Part shown: positions 39,942-49,468 of the stretch, one piece after another
How positions within the stretch are numbered: position 1 is the stretch's first letter
Layout: each line of letters begins with the position of its first letter
NCBI GenBank assembly: GCA_005883625.1
Contig: VBDU01000074.1
Span: 31,498 to 95,497, forward strand
Direction of reading: 5' to 3'
Length of the DNA stretch: 64,000 nucleotides
DNA from: Chloroflexota bacterium
GTDB lineage: Bacteria; Chloroflexota; Limnocylindria; P2-11E
Made by a program: the position numbers and the translations under genes
The notes under the pieces: model-generated
Told to the model about the DNA's origin: nothing
Database searches by the model: none
What the model saw: only the letters and a program-made list of their open reading frames with translations

Positions 39942-42740
39942 GTGGACATCCATCAGCTCCGCTCGTGGATCTTCGAGCTCTACGAACCGCTCGAGAACGA
40001 ACGGCAATACATCGTCTTCGACGCGGACCGCGGCAACCTCCTGATCGATGCTCCTCCTTTCAGCGAGCGCGCCCTCCGTCTCGTGCGCGGGGCGGGAAGC
40101 GCGTCGCTGCTCGTCGCGACGAACGCGGCGCGCGCCGCCGACGCCGCGAGATACCGCGAGGCTCTCGGCGTGCAGGTCGCGGTCCACGAGGAGGATGCGG
40201 CAGGCGTCCCCGATGGGCCGGACGTCGTCCTGACGGACGACGAGCTGCTCCGTCCGGACGCGCGCGCGCTTCGCGTCCGCGGTGAAGGTACGGGCGCGAC
40301 CGTCGTAGTGCTCCGCAAGGCCGGCGGCGTGCTCGTCTGTGGCGACCTCGATCTCGCGAACGATGCGGCGAAGACGCTCCTCGCCACGGAGTTCTCCGCG
40401 ATCCTCTCCGCGCGCCGGCCACCGGTATGGAACGCGGGGAAGGAGGCGCTCCTCGCGATGCAGGGCGAGCTCCCGCAGCCGCGGAAGAGCTTCGGAATCT
40501 TCCTGCAGGCGCCCTGGGACCGCGCTTACAAGGGCCGTCTCGACGACAAGATGTACCCGCACGACCCGATCGTCCCGCGTGAGGCGACGGCGCCGCGAGA
40601 GGCCGCGATGGGTCCGGCTACGCTCGTCGTCGCGCGCAGCGCGCGAGATCTCGTGGAACGTCCCCGTCGTCCCGCGCCTGCACATCGCGAGGCCTCGCTT
40701 CGCTCGGCAGGGGTCCCTGTCCCTGCCGCTACCACCGACACCGCCCCGGCTCCCGGTCGAGCCGCACCGGCCGTGGCGGCGAAACGGCCGCGGCCTTTCG
40801 CCGAGGACTGGTCCGCTCCTGGAACGCCGCGCCCGCCGACAACGATCGCGAACCCCTTGGAGGCGATCGCCACGGCGACGGTGGAGCTGCGCCCCCGCGC
40901 GCTCGGGGGTCGCTTCGCTCGCGTCCCCGTCGAAGATCTCGTCGGCGCGCCGCAGGTCGAGGCGGACTTCTGGGGCGGGCCGGATCTGGCGCCCGACGGC
41001 AGCGAGGTCGCGTTCGCCTGGGACCGCACGGGGACGATGGAGATCTTCAGCGCGCCGCTCGTCGGCGAGCGGATCTTCCAGCTCACCGACGCGAAGCAGC
41101 GCTCGGTGTGGCCGCGCTGGTCGCCGGACGGGTCGCAGATCGCGTTCCTGCGCGACACGAATGGCAACGAGCGTTTTGACGTCTGGCTCGTCGATCGGGA
41201 CGGCGAGCACGAGCGAAAGCTCACCGACGCGCCGGGGCTTCAGCGCTGGGCGCTCTCGTGGTCGCCGGACGGCTCGTCGCTCCTCTACACCGAGAGTGCG
41301 GGGAAAGCGCGGGGCATCTTCGTGATGGACGCACGCAGCGGGAAGTCCCGCGCCGTCACCGACGGGTCGTACTCCGATTTCGAGCCTCGCTGGTCGCCCG
41401 ACGGACGGACGATCGTCTTCAGCTCGCGGCGCGAGCAGGATCTCAACATCGCCGACCTGTACCTCGTCCCGGGGACCGGCGGCGAGGCCGTACGCCTCGA
41501 GACCCGCGGCGGCGCCGTCGGCGAAGCCATCGGCGCGCGCTGGTCGCCCGACGGGTCGCAGCTCGCGTTCACCACGAACACGCGCGGCCACTACGAGATC
41601 GCGATCGCCACGCTGCGCGACGGCACGGTCGCGCGCGTCGAGCGGCCGAACCGCACGCCCTTTGACACCACCGACCCGGTCTGGCGTCCCGACGGTCGCG
41701 CGCTCCTTTACCTTCATCGTCAGGACGCCGAGCTGAGCATCCGTCGCGTCTTCACGGCGTCGAAGGCGGACGACCCCATCGCGGACCTTCCCGGCGTGCA
41801 CGTGAGCCCGCGCATCGCACCCGACAGCGAGACGGTGGCGTACGTGTACAGCGGCGCGCGCCGACCGTTCGACGCGTGGGTACGGGAAGCGACCCATGTG
41901 GAGCCGCGCGCCATCACCACGTCCCTGCCGGGTCGGGTCGATCCCGAGGCGCTCGTCGAGCCGGTGCACCTTCGATACGCGGGCGAGGACGGTCTCGCGA
42001 TCCCCGCCCTCGTCTATGTCCCGCACCAGGAAGCGATCAAGGACAGCGCGCCTCCGCCCGCGATCGTCTACCTGCACGGCGGGCCGACAGACCAGCATCT
42101 GCGCCGGTTCGACAGCGCGGCGCAGCTCTTCGCCAACAACGGCTACCTCGTGCTCGCGCCGAACCCGCGCGGCTCCACAGGCTACGGCCGGGCGTTCCAG
42201 GACGCGATCCTCAAGGATTGGGGCGGCAAGGATCTCGGCGACGTCCTTCGCGGCGTCGACTGGCTCGTCAAGCAAGGCCTCGCCGACGGCAGGCGCATCT
42301 GCGTCTACGGCGCGAGCTACGGCGGGTACCTGACGCTGCTCGCGCTCGCGCGAGCGCCACAGCGCTTCGTCGCGGGCGTCTCGGTGTGCGGGATCGTCAA
42401 CCTACGGACGCTCTACGAGACGACGCCTCCCGCGATGCGCAAGGGCCTCGAGCGGATGCTCGGCACGCCCGAGGAGAACGCGGAGCTCTATCGCGATCGC
42501 TCCCCGCTCACGCACGTACGCGAGATCCGCGCACCGCTCCTCATCCTCCAGGGCGCGAACGACCCGCGCGTACCCAAGGCCGAAGCCGATCAGGTCGCCC
42601 AGGCCCTCCACGCCGCCGGGCGCACCTACGAGTACAAGGTCTACGAGGACGAAGGGCACGGCTTCGCGAAGCTCCCGAACCGGATCGACGCGCTCCGCCG
42701 AACGCTGGACTGGTTCGACCGCCACAGCGGCCGTTCGTAG
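39942..42740 (+). CDS. S9 prolyl-oligopeptidase-type peptidase with an extra N-terminal domain
   Basis: 932 residues. The N-terminal domain (about 1-215) has IVFDADRGNLLIDAPPF, LLVATNAARAADAARYRE and GGVLVCGDLDL, the strand order of a metallo-beta-lactamase-like fold without its HxHxDH metal site. A proline/alanine linker (about 220-300) partly encoded by repeat-like DNA follows, then a PD40 propeller (WSPDGSQIAFLRD and others) and an alpha/beta hydrolase with serine in YGASYGGYLTL, aspartate in GANDPRVPK and histidine in DEGHGFAKL. No signal peptide. It would cleave oligopeptides in the cytoplasm. The fusion is unusual. Confidence 0.87.
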   Translation: MDIHQLRSWIFELYEPLENERQYIVFDADRGNLLIDAPPFSERALRLVRGAGSASLLVATNAARAADAARYREALGVQVAVHEEDAAGVPDGPDVVLTDDELLRPDARALRVRGEGTGATVVVLRKAGGVLVCGDLDLANDAAKTLLATEFSAILSARRPPVWNAGKEALLAMQGELPQPRKSFGIFLQAPWDRAYKGRLDDKMYPHDPIVPREATAPREAAMGPATLVVARSARDLVERPRRPAPAHREASLRSAGVPVPAATTDTAPAPGRAAPAVAAKRPRPFAEDWSAPGTPRPPTTIANPLEAIATATVELRPRALGGRFARVPVEDLVGAPQVEADFWGGPDLAPDGSEVAFAWDRTGTMEIFSAPLVGERIFQLTDAKQRSVWPRWSPDGSQIAFLRDTNGNERFDVWLVDRDGEHERKLTDAPGLQRWALSWSPDGSSLLYTESAGKARGIFVMDARSGKSRAVTDGSYSDFEPRWSPDGRTIVFSSRREQDLNIADLYLVPGTGGEAVRLETRGGAVGEAIGARWSPDGSQLAFTTNTRGHYEIAIATLRDGTVARVERPNRTPFDTTDPVWRPDGRALLYLHRQDAELSIRRVFTASKADDPIADLPGVHVSPRIAPDSETVAYVYSGARRPFDAWVREATHVEPRAITTSLPGRVDPEALVEPVHLRYAGEDGLAIPALVYVPHQEAIKDSAPPPAIVYLHGGPTDQHLRRFDSAAQLFANNGYLVLAPNPRGSTGYGRAFQDAILKDWGGKDLGDVLRGVDWLVKQGLADGRRICVYGASYGGYLTLLALARAPQRFVAGVSVCGIVNLRTLYETTPPAMRKGLERMLGTPEENAELYRDRSPLTHVREIRAPLLILQGANDPRVPKAEADQVAQALHAAGRTYEYKVYEDEGHGFAKLPNRIDALRRTLDWFDRHSGRS

Positions 42741-42752
42741 CCGCGACCTGGT

Positions 42753-44171
42753 GTGGTCGACGCGATCGTCGTCGGAGCCGGTCCGAACGGGCTCGCCGCC
42801 GCGATCGAGCTCGCGCGGAGCGGCCGCTCGGTCACCGTGTACGAGGCGAACGAGACGATCGGCGGAGGGTGCCGCTCCGCAGAGCTGACCCTCCCAGGCT
42901 TCGTCCACGACGTCTGCTCGGCCTTCCACCCCATGGGCGCGGCGTCGCCGTTCATGCGCTCGCTCGACCTCGCGCGCGACGGGCTGGCATGGATCGACCC
43001 GGAGGCGCCGCTCGCGCACCCGTTGGACGACGGCACCGCCGTGCTCCTCGAACGCTCGCTCGATCGTACGGTCGAAGGCCTCGGGCCAGACGGGCGTGCC
43101 TACCGCGGACTCATCGCACCGCTCGTCGCCGACTGGGACAAGCTCGCGGAAGACTCGCTCCGGCCGCTCCTCCGCATGCCGCGCCATCCGCTCGCGATGG
43201 CGCGGCTCGGTCTCGCCGCCGTGCGCCCGGCGCGCATGCTCGCGCGAACGACGTTCCGCGGTGAGCGGGCGCGCGCCCTCTTCGCCGGGATAGCGGCGCA
43301 TTCGTTCCTCCCGCTCGACGCGCCGCTCACGGCGTCATTCGGTGTCGTGCTCGCGGTGCTGGGCCACGTCGTCGGCTGGCCGTTGCCGCGCGGTGGCTCG
43401 CAGCGGATCGCGGACGCGCTCGCGTCTCGGCTGCGGTCGCTCGGTGGCGCCATCGAGACCGCTCGCCGCGTGCGCTCGCTCGCGGAGCTTCCGGCGGCCC
43501 GCGCCTACCTCTGCGACGTCACCCCGGCACAGCTCGAGCGGATCGCCGGCGACCGGCTGTCGTCAGGCTATCGCGCGAAGCTGCGCGGCTATCGCCGCGG
43601 AGCGGGCGTCTTCAAGGTCGACTACGCGCTCGACGGACCGATCCCCTGGCGGGCGCCGGAGTGCCTGCGCGCGGGCACCGTCCACCTCGGCGGGACCCTC
43701 GACGAGATCGCGGCCTGCGAGGACGCGGTGGCGCGGCGCCGGATACCGGCGAGGCCGTTCATGCTCGTCGGCCAGCAGAGCCTGTTCGATCCGTCGCGCG
43801 CGCCGAGCGGCAAGCAGACCGCGTGGGTGTATTGCCACGTCCCGAACGGCGCGACCGTCGACATGACCGAGCGCATGGAGGCCCAGCTCGAGCGCTTTGC
43901 GCCGGGCTTCCGCGAGCGCGTCCTCGCGCGGAGCGTCATGCCGCCCGCGGAGATCGAGCGGAGCAACGAGAACAATGCCGGCGGGGACATCGCCGGCGGC
44001 TCGCACGGCGGTCTCCAGTACCTCGCGCGGCCGTTCGTCACCTGGGATCCATACGCGACCTCGGCGCGTGACGTGTATCTCGCCTCCTCGGCGACGCCGC
44101 CGGGGGCGGGGGTCCATGGGCTGTGCGGCTACCACGCGGCCCGTTCCGCGTTACGCCGGGTGTTCGGCTAG
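42753..44171 (+). CDS. phytoene-desaturase-like FAD oxidoreductase
   Basis: 472 residues. The FAD-binding VVGAGPNGLAAAIELARSG and ETIGGGCRSAELTLPGFVHD match the CrtI/PYROXD2 group, and the end has GVHGLCGYHAARSALRRVFG. No carotenoid genes (crtB, crtE) are nearby, so this is probably a PYROXD2-like oxidoreductase rather than a committed carotenoid enzyme. GTG start. It overlaps the convergent methyltransferase stop by four bases. Confidence 0.82.
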   Translation: MVDAIVVGAGPNGLAAAIELARSGRSVTVYEANETIGGGCRSAELTLPGFVHDVCSAFHPMGAASPFMRSLDLARDGLAWIDPEAPLAHPLDDGTAVLLERSLDRTVEGLGPDGRAYRGLIAPLVADWDKLAEDSLRPLLRMPRHPLAMARLGLAAVRPARMLARTTFRGERARALFAGIAAHSFLPLDAPLTASFGVVLAVLGHVVGWPLPRGGSQRIADALASRLRSLGGAIETARRVRSLAELPAARAYLCDVTPAQLERIAGDRLSSGYRAKLRGYRRGAGVFKVDYALDGPIPWRAPECLRAGTVHLGGTLDEIAACEDAVARRRIPARPFMLVGQQSLFDPSRAPSGKQTAWVYCHVPNGATVDMTERMEAQLERFAPGFRERVLARSVMPPAEIERSNENNAGGDIAGGSHGGLQYLARPFVTWDPYATSARDVYLASSATPPGAGVHGLCGYHAARSALRRVFG

Positions 44172-44806
44172 CTCGGCGCGAGTGCGTTCTTTGACGAGGG
44201 CGTGGCGAGCACGAAGCTGTGTCCGCCGGTCCCCTCAGGAATGAACGTTTGGAGCTCGACCCGTAGGCCGACATCCGCGAGCCAGCGTCGGTACGTGTCG
44301 GCGTCGGCGTGGCTCCACCACATATCGCCGCCTTTGACGCCGAGCCAATCCTTCTCCACGCCCGTCCATGCGCGATGTCCGACGGTGGCCATGAACAAGC
44401 CTCCGGGCCGAAGCCAACGCCGCACGCTACGCAAGAGCGCAGGCTGCTCGGTCAGCGGCAGATGGATGAGCGCGAAGAGGCAGGTGATCGCGCCAAAGCT
44501 GGCGTCCGGGAACCGCACCGTCGTCATGTCCGCGCAGATGAAGGTGGCACCGGGCACCAGCTCGCGGGCGCGACCGATCTGCACAGGCGACAGGTCGACA
44601 CCCGTCACGGCGTACCGCTGGGCGAGGCGCCGCGCGACCGGAATGCCGCAGCCGCAGCCAAGGTCGAGGACCGACGATCCGGATTCGACGCGCCGCTCCA
44701 GGAGATCGAGCCACTCCGCGTACGTGCCATCGTCCGCGTCGTCGCGTCGATAGACCTGGGAGACGAGGTCGTATCCGCGCCGCACGATCGACTTCGGATC
44801 CTCCAC
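44168..44806 (-). CDS. class I SAM-dependent methyltransferase
   Basis: 212 residues. Motif I is SVLDLGCGCGIPVARRLA, then VTGVDLSPVQIGRAREL, FICADMTTVRFPDASFGAI and WLRPGGLFMATVG. GTG 44806 gives the usual helix SIVRRGYDLVSQVYR at the start. It follows the cyclase-ATPase gene by eight bases and is probably co-transcribed. Substrate unknown. Confidence 0.85.
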   Translation of the reverse strand: MEDPKSIVRRGYDLVSQVYRRDDADDGTYAEWLDLLERRVESGSSVLDLGCGCGIPVARRLAQRYAVTGVDLSPVQIGRARELVPGATFICADMTTVRFPDASFGAITCLFALIHLPLTEQPALLRSVRRWLRPGGLFMATVGHRAWTGVEKDWLGVKGGDMWWSHADADTYRRWLADVGLRVELQTFIPEGTGGHSFVLATPSSKNALAPS

Positions 44807-44814
44807 CGAGTCGG

Positions 44815-47800
44815 CTAGCTGGCCGGGACGGGTACCTGCTCCGCGGCCGTGCGGAGCGCGAGCGCGCCGAGGCGCTCGGCGATCTGCTTCGCCTCGTCGC
44901 ACTCGGCCTGCGGATCGCCGTGACCGAGGGCCGCGGCGACGCGCGCGTGATCGGCGAGCGCGACCGCGCGCTCGTAGTCGAGCTGCAGCGTCGCGAAGGC
45001 CTGCACGGCGTCGAAGAGGTGCTTCTCCGCCTTCCCGAGCTCCCCGCGCCGCGCCGCGCGGAGACCCTCGGCGTGCACGAGGAGGGCGCGGCCACGCGCG
45101 TGACCGGTCCGATCGACGACGCTCGCGATCCGATCCTCGAACGCCTCGTCGTCGATCCGCCAGCGCGCCGCCGCGAGCACGAGCAGCGGTCCGATGAGCG
45201 TCTGGTCGACGATGCCCTTGGGATAGCCGGCGCTCCGCACGGCGTGGTAGCTCGATTCGCTCTCGCGGAAGCCATAGACGGCCGTGAGGAAATCCGCGGC
45301 CGCGATGTCGGCCGGGCTCGCTTCCGACTCGATGAGCTGCTCGCGGAGCGTCTTCTCCTCGGGTGAGGCCATCGCCGCCGCCGCGGCGCTCCCGATGAAG
45401 AGCGACGCCGTCCACTTCCCGCCGCCGCGGAACTGATCCCGCCGCGCGGCCGCCGCGATCGTCCCGGGGAAGTCGCCGGAAAGGAAGTGCGCGAGCGTCT
45501 CGGTGTACAGCGCGTACCCACCGAGGCGGAGCTTCTCCGTCTCGATCGCGAGGTCGCGCGCCGCCGTCGCGTGCTCGATCGCCTCGGCGAAGCTGCCGAG
45601 GACGAGCGCGCACAGCGCGACCATGGAATGGGCGTCGATGAGCTCGTCGCTGTCCTGGAGCGACTGGGCGATCGGGATCCGGCGCTGATTGTGTGCGTAG
45701 GCCTCGCGGAAGTGGCCGAGCTCGCGATGCGCGAAACCGACCGCGTCGAGGCAGAGCGAGACCTCGCGCAAGAGGCCGAGGTCCTCGGCGATCGCCAGGG
45801 CGTCCTGCGCCGTCGCGAGGGCCGCCTCCCACTCCGCGTCCGTCGGCTTCGGGGTGAGGCGCGGCCGGAACGCCCGCGCGGCGAGCAGGAGCACGCGGAG
45901 CCGGGAGCGCTCGTTGCCGACGATCGCCAGGCCACGCTCGATGATCGCGTCGAGGTCGGGATGCTTCGCGTCCCAGCGGGTGCAGAGCTCGGCGATGTGC
46001 GCGAGCACGGTCGCGACATCCTTGCTCCGCGGATCGCGCCCCTCAAGGATGGTGAGGGCGCGCTCGTAGGCGAGGAGGGCCGCGTCGTTCTCGCCGCGGT
46101 AGCGGCGGACGCGGGCGATGAGGTAGAGCGCCTTCACCGCATCGTCGGGCCGATCCTGCTTTTCGTAGAGCTCGAGCGCCTGCTCCGCGAAACGAAGAGC
46201 CTCGACGTAGGCGTGGATCGCCGTCGCGCGCTCCGCAGCGCGCCAGGAGTAATCGGCAGCCTTCTCGGGCACGTCGCCGAGAAGGAAGTGGTGCGCGAGG
46301 GCGGGAAGGAAGTCCTTCACCCCCTCGCCCATGACCGTCTCGAACGCCGCGGCGACGCGGCGATGCAGCTCGATGCGCCGGCGAACGAGGAGCGTGTTGT
46401 AGGCGACCTCCTGTACCACGGCGTGCTTGAAGCGATACCGGCCCTCGCGGCGCTCGCCCGGCGCCCCCTCGAGCACGAGGTCGGCGCCGATGAGCTCGTC
46501 CACGGCGTCCGCGATCCGATTGCCGCCGGCCTCGCGAAGGACGCGATCGCCGAAGCGCTGCCCGATCACCGACGCGAGCTGGATGCACTCCTTCGCGATC
46601 GCAGGCAGCCGGTCGATGCGCGCGGCAACGACCGCGTGCAGCGTTGCGGGTACCTCTAGCGCCGCGGGACGCTCGCGCAGCTGCCACTCGCCCTTCTCGT
46701 CCCGCGTGACCGCGCCCGACTCGACGAGCGAGCGGATGGACTCCTCGATGAAGAAGGGGTTGCCGCCAGCGCGCGCGACGATGCGGTCGCGCAGCTCAGC
46801 GGGGACCCAATCGAGCGTCGACTCGACGATCCGCGCGGCCTCCTCGTCGTTCAGGGGTTCGAGGACGAGCTGCGTGAAGTTCGTTCGGGTCGGGCGCGGG
46901 TCCGGCGTGCCTGGGCCCGCGCGCTGCGCGAGGAGGAACAGGATCGGCACGCGCGAAGCGCGCGACGCGAGGAACCATAAGAGATCGAGCGAGGCGGAGT
47001 CCGAGAAATGCAGGTCCTCGAGCACGTAAAGGAGCGGACGCTGCCGGGCGAGCGTCGCGAGGACGTCGTACACGCCGATGAACATCGAGCGCTTCCATTC
47101 CTCGGAGTCGCTCGCCGGCTCGGTCGCGCCCGGAAGGTGCAGGAACTGCGCGAGCGTCTGGATGGTGGCGTCCGTCATCGCGAAGCCCAGCTCGCGCAGC
47201 TTCGGGCCGAGCTGCTCCGAGGCGGTGGGACCGGCCGGGTTGATCCCGAGCTCGACGAGGAGCGGCTCGATGAAGCCGGCATAGCTGCGCTGGTTCACGC
47301 GCGAGAAGGCCCAGCGCATGACGCGCGGCGCGTCGGCGGCGCGGACGCCCTCCTCGGCCGAGGTCGCGAGCCCGACGAACTCGGTGAGCAGGCGGCTCTT
47401 GCCGATACCCGGCTCCCCCGCGATGAGGACCACCTCGGTGCGGCCGATGCGCGCCGACTGGTAGGCGAGGTCGAGACGCGACAGCTCCATCCACCGTCCC
47501 ACGAGCGGCGCGCTCGCGACAGCGGCCGCGCGCGGCGTCGTGCGCTCGCCCGTGAGCGCGTACGCGAGAACTGGTTGGGCCCGGCCCTTGATCTCGATCG
47601 GCCCGACCTCGCGGAACGTGAACTCGCGGTTCGTCAGGCGGAACGTCGCCTGGGTGACGTAGATCTCTCCCGGCGCGGCCGCCGACTGGAGACGCGAGGC
47701 GATGTTCACCGTGTCCCCCATGACGCCGTACTCGGCGACGCTGCGGACGGCTCCGGCGACCACCATGCCCGTGTGGATGCCGATGCGCAGGCCGAGCTCG

Positions 47801-48105
47801 ATGCCGCGCTCGGCTTTCGCCCGCGCGGCGTGCTCAGCGAAGACGCGCTGCATGCCGATCGCGGTCCGCAAGGCGCGCTGCGGGTCGTCCTCGTGGGCGA
47901 TCGGCGCGCCGAAGATGACGAAGATAGCGTCGCCGATGAACTTCTCGATCGTGCCGTCGTGGCGGACGGCCTCCTCGGCGAGGTCCTCGAAGATCCCCGA
48001 GACGAGGACCTGGAGGTCTTCGGGGTCAAGCTCGTCCGCCAGCTGCGTGAACCCCACGAAATCGGCGAAGAGGACCGTGACGAGGCGCCGCTCCTGCTCA
48101 ATCAC
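44815..48105 (-). CDS. adenylate/guanylate cyclase-AAA ATPase-TPR sensor protein
   Basis: 1096 residues. The class III nucleotidyl cyclase domain (about 1-180) shows metal ligands in TVLFADFVGFTQ and IFVIFGAP, and GVMGDTVNIASRLQ. An ATPase of the STAND/AAA type follows, with Walker A AGEPGIGKSRLL and Walker B LLYVLEDLHFSDSASLD. The last 450 residues are TPR-like helices. Such proteins are assumed to produce cyclic nucleotide in response to an unknown signal through the TPR part. ATG start. A methyltransferase follows closely. Confidence 0.9.
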   Translation of the reverse strand: MIEQERRLVTVLFADFVGFTQLADELDPEDLQVLVSGIFEDLAEEAVRHDGTIEKFIGDAIFVIFGAPIAHEDDPQRALRTAIGMQRVFAEHAARAKAERGIELGLRIGIHTGMVVAGAVRSVAEYGVMGDTVNIASRLQSAAAPGEIYVTQATFRLTNREFTFREVGPIEIKGRAQPVLAYALTGERTTPRAAAVASAPLVGRWMELSRLDLAYQSARIGRTEVVLIAGEPGIGKSRLLTEFVGLATSAEEGVRAADAPRVMRWAFSRVNQRSYAGFIEPLLVELGINPAGPTASEQLGPKLRELGFAMTDATIQTLAQFLHLPGATEPASDSEEWKRSMFIGVYDVLATLARQRPLLYVLEDLHFSDSASLDLLWFLASRASRVPILFLLAQRAGPGTPDPRPTRTNFTQLVLEPLNDEEAARIVESTLDWVPAELRDRIVARAGGNPFFIEESIRSLVESGAVTRDEKGEWQLRERPAALEVPATLHAVVAARIDRLPAIAKECIQLASVIGQRFGDRVLREAGGNRIADAVDELIGADLVLEGAPGERREGRYRFKHAVVQEVAYNTLLVRRRIELHRRVAAAFETVMGEGVKDFLPALAHHFLLGDVPEKAADYSWRAAERATAIHAYVEALRFAEQALELYEKQDRPDDAVKALYLIARVRRYRGENDAALLAYERALTILEGRDPRSKDVATVLAHIAELCTRWDAKHPDLDAIIERGLAIVGNERSRLRVLLLAARAFRPRLTPKPTDAEWEAALATAQDALAIAEDLGLLREVSLCLDAVGFAHRELGHFREAYAHNQRRIPIAQSLQDSDELIDAHSMVALCALVLGSFAEAIEHATAARDLAIETEKLRLGGYALYTETLAHFLSGDFPGTIAAAARRDQFRGGGKWTASLFIGSAAAAAMASPEEKTLREQLIESEASPADIAAADFLTAVYGFRESESSYHAVRSAGYPKGIVDQTLIGPLLVLAAARWRIDDEAFEDRIASVVDRTGHARGRALLVHAEGLRAARRGELGKAEKHLFDAVQAFATLQLDYERAVALADHARVAAALGHGDPQAECDEAKQIAERLGALALRTAAEQVPVPAS

Positions 48106-48274
48106 TTCGGCTCCGCCGACGTGACGCGCTCAAGGCTGGTGGTCTCGCTCGTCGCGCACGCTCGCTGCGGCTCGCTGACAGGGGCCCCGCTCCTCGCTCG
48201 GCTCTCCTCCGTCTCGATCACCCCGAAAGTATCGAGCGTGCCGTCCGCGTGCGACGTCGACTGTGTGAAATGAA
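48106..48274. other. intergenic region upstream of the cyclase gene
   Basis: 169 bases between the cyclase start and the terminator of the secreted protein gene. It holds a stretch rich in CTCGCT and GAGCG words with CAGGGGCCCCGCTCC (about 48161-48195) resembling the repeat-like DNA in the S9 linker. Some short antisense frames are open but none looks coding. The cyclase promoter should lie here; no convincing -35/-10 was found. Confidence 0.35.
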
Positions 48275-48302
48275 CGAAGGGAGTCCCGGAGGACTCCCTT
48301 CG
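48275..48302 (-). terminator. terminator of the secreted protein gene
   Basis: A perfect 12-bp stem (CGAAGGGAGTCC / GGACTCCCTTCG) with a CGGA loop, 33 bases past the stop of the minus-strand surface-protein gene, followed on that strand by TTCATTTC. Confidence 0.85.
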
Positions 48303-48335
48303 TCGTGCAAGACGGATACGTTGCCGGTGAAGGGC

Positions 48336-49229
48336 TTAGATCGTGCCGTGCCGCCGGAGCAGCGTTCCGCCCGCGGCCATGAGGGCGAAGCCCAGCAGGG
48401 CGAGCGGGACCACATCGGGCAGCGTGCTCGTCGACGGCAGGCTCTGCACGCCCGCGACGGCGCCGGGTGTCGTGGTGCCGTTCGCGGCCGCCTGCGAGGG
48501 GATCTGCTGCGGCGCGGTCTGCAGTCCCGCGACCGCGGCGTTCGTTCCCGCGTTCGCCGCCGCGTTGATCGCCGCGGCCGCGGCGAGAGCGGCACTCGCC
48601 TGCGTCTCGATCTCCGCGCCCGAGTTCGCGGCGCTGTTCGCAGTCGTCACTGAGCTGCTGTTCGTGCCGGTCGTGCTTCCGGCGGTGGGGGGTGTTGCGC
48701 ACCGGACCCAGAAGACCTTGTGCTTGCCGGCGCCCATGCCCGTGTTCACCGTCAGCTTGTAATGGCCGTTCGGGAACGGCTGCGCGAGGGGCCGCGCGTC
48801 GAACTTGCCATCGGTGCCGGCGTTCCAGATGCCGTGCGCTTGCGTCGCGCTCAGCGGTCCACCGCCTGGCGGCTGTACCGCGATGGCCCAGGTGTTGCCC
48901 TGGTTCGCATCGAAGTTGAAGCCGAAGATGTGGAACAGGCAGACGTGGGGATCGTTGTCAGGGTCGTCCTGTGCGTCCCCCTGATCGTTCACGATCTTCA
49001 CCGTCCCGTTGTTGCCTGGCGGCCCACCGGCGTTCTCGTTGTGCTGGCCACCGCTGTTGTTCCCGCCGCTGCTATTTGCGGCGGTCTCGGTGTGACCTGG
49101 CGCATTCCCGCTGTTGCCCGCAGGGTTGTCGTGATGTGCGTTACCGGGCGGCGGATCGGCGTACGCCGGGGCTGCCGCGAGGATCAACAACGCGACCGCC
49201 GCGAAGGCGGTAGCTAGAACCTTAGGCAT
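48336..49229 (-). CDS. secreted, low-complexity surface protein with sortase-like tail
   Basis: 297 residues. A signal peptide (FAAVALLILAAAPAYADPPP), an Asn/Gly/His-rich low-complexity stretch (to about 75), a folded domain (CLFHIFGFNFDANQ, GHYKLTVNTGMGAGKHKVFW), an Ala-rich helix-like linker and a C-terminal LPST sequence before a membrane helix (VVPLALLGFALMAAGGTLL) and RRHG. This is the layout of a sortase substrate, though LPSTS lacks the usual glycine. GGAGG lies seven bases before ATG 49229. No sortase is in the window. It has its own terminator. Confidence 0.78.
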   Translation of the reverse strand: MPKVLATAFAAVALLILAAAPAYADPPPGNAHHDNPAGNSGNAPGHTETAANSSGGNNSGGQHNENAGGPPGNNGTVKIVNDQGDAQDDPDNDPHVCLFHIFGFNFDANQGNTWAIAVQPPGGGPLSATQAHGIWNAGTDGKFDARPLAQPFPNGHYKLTVNTGMGAGKHKVFWVRCATPPTAGSTTGTNSSSVTTANSAANSGAEIETQASAALAAAAAINAAANAGTNAAVAGLQTAPQQIPSQAAANGTTTPGAVAGVQSLPSTSTLPDVVPLALLGFALMAAGGTLLRRHGTI

Positions 49230-49439
49230 CTGGCGCCTCCACTTTTCCTTTTCTCGCTCGCCATTCGCCCGTCGTCCGGGCGCTGTCCGACTAACGAGAC
49301 CGCTTCGGCCGATGCCAAGCGCTCGCGTAACGCCCTGACCGCGGCTCGATGCGAGGCCGGTAACGATTCGTCGGCGGATCTGGGTCACCGTCAGCGCGGC
49401 CTGCGCCGCCGCACCCTGACCGGCGCGCGAGAAAAGGGC

Positions 49440-49456
49440 TACCGACCGGTAGGTAG
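49440..49456. promoter_or_regulatory. TetR operator, copy 1
   Basis: TACCGACCGGTAGGTA is a near-perfect palindrome (one mismatch) 12 bases before the tetR start. Its core GACCGGTAGGTAG is repeated exactly after the gene. It probably mediates autorepression, and perhaps control of the divergent surface-protein gene about 210 bases away. Confidence 0.65.
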
Positions 49457-49468
49457 AATCGCCTTGGT

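Noticed and set aside
42753..44171. Carotenoid biosynthesis gene (crtI)
   Set aside because: No crtB or crtE neighbours, and the sequence fits the broader PYROXD2-like group.
40692..48195. A second repeat family (CTCGCT...CAGGGGYCC) shared by the S9 linker and the region upstream of the cyclase gene
   Set aside because: Only two loose matches of low complexity; not enough to define a repeat.
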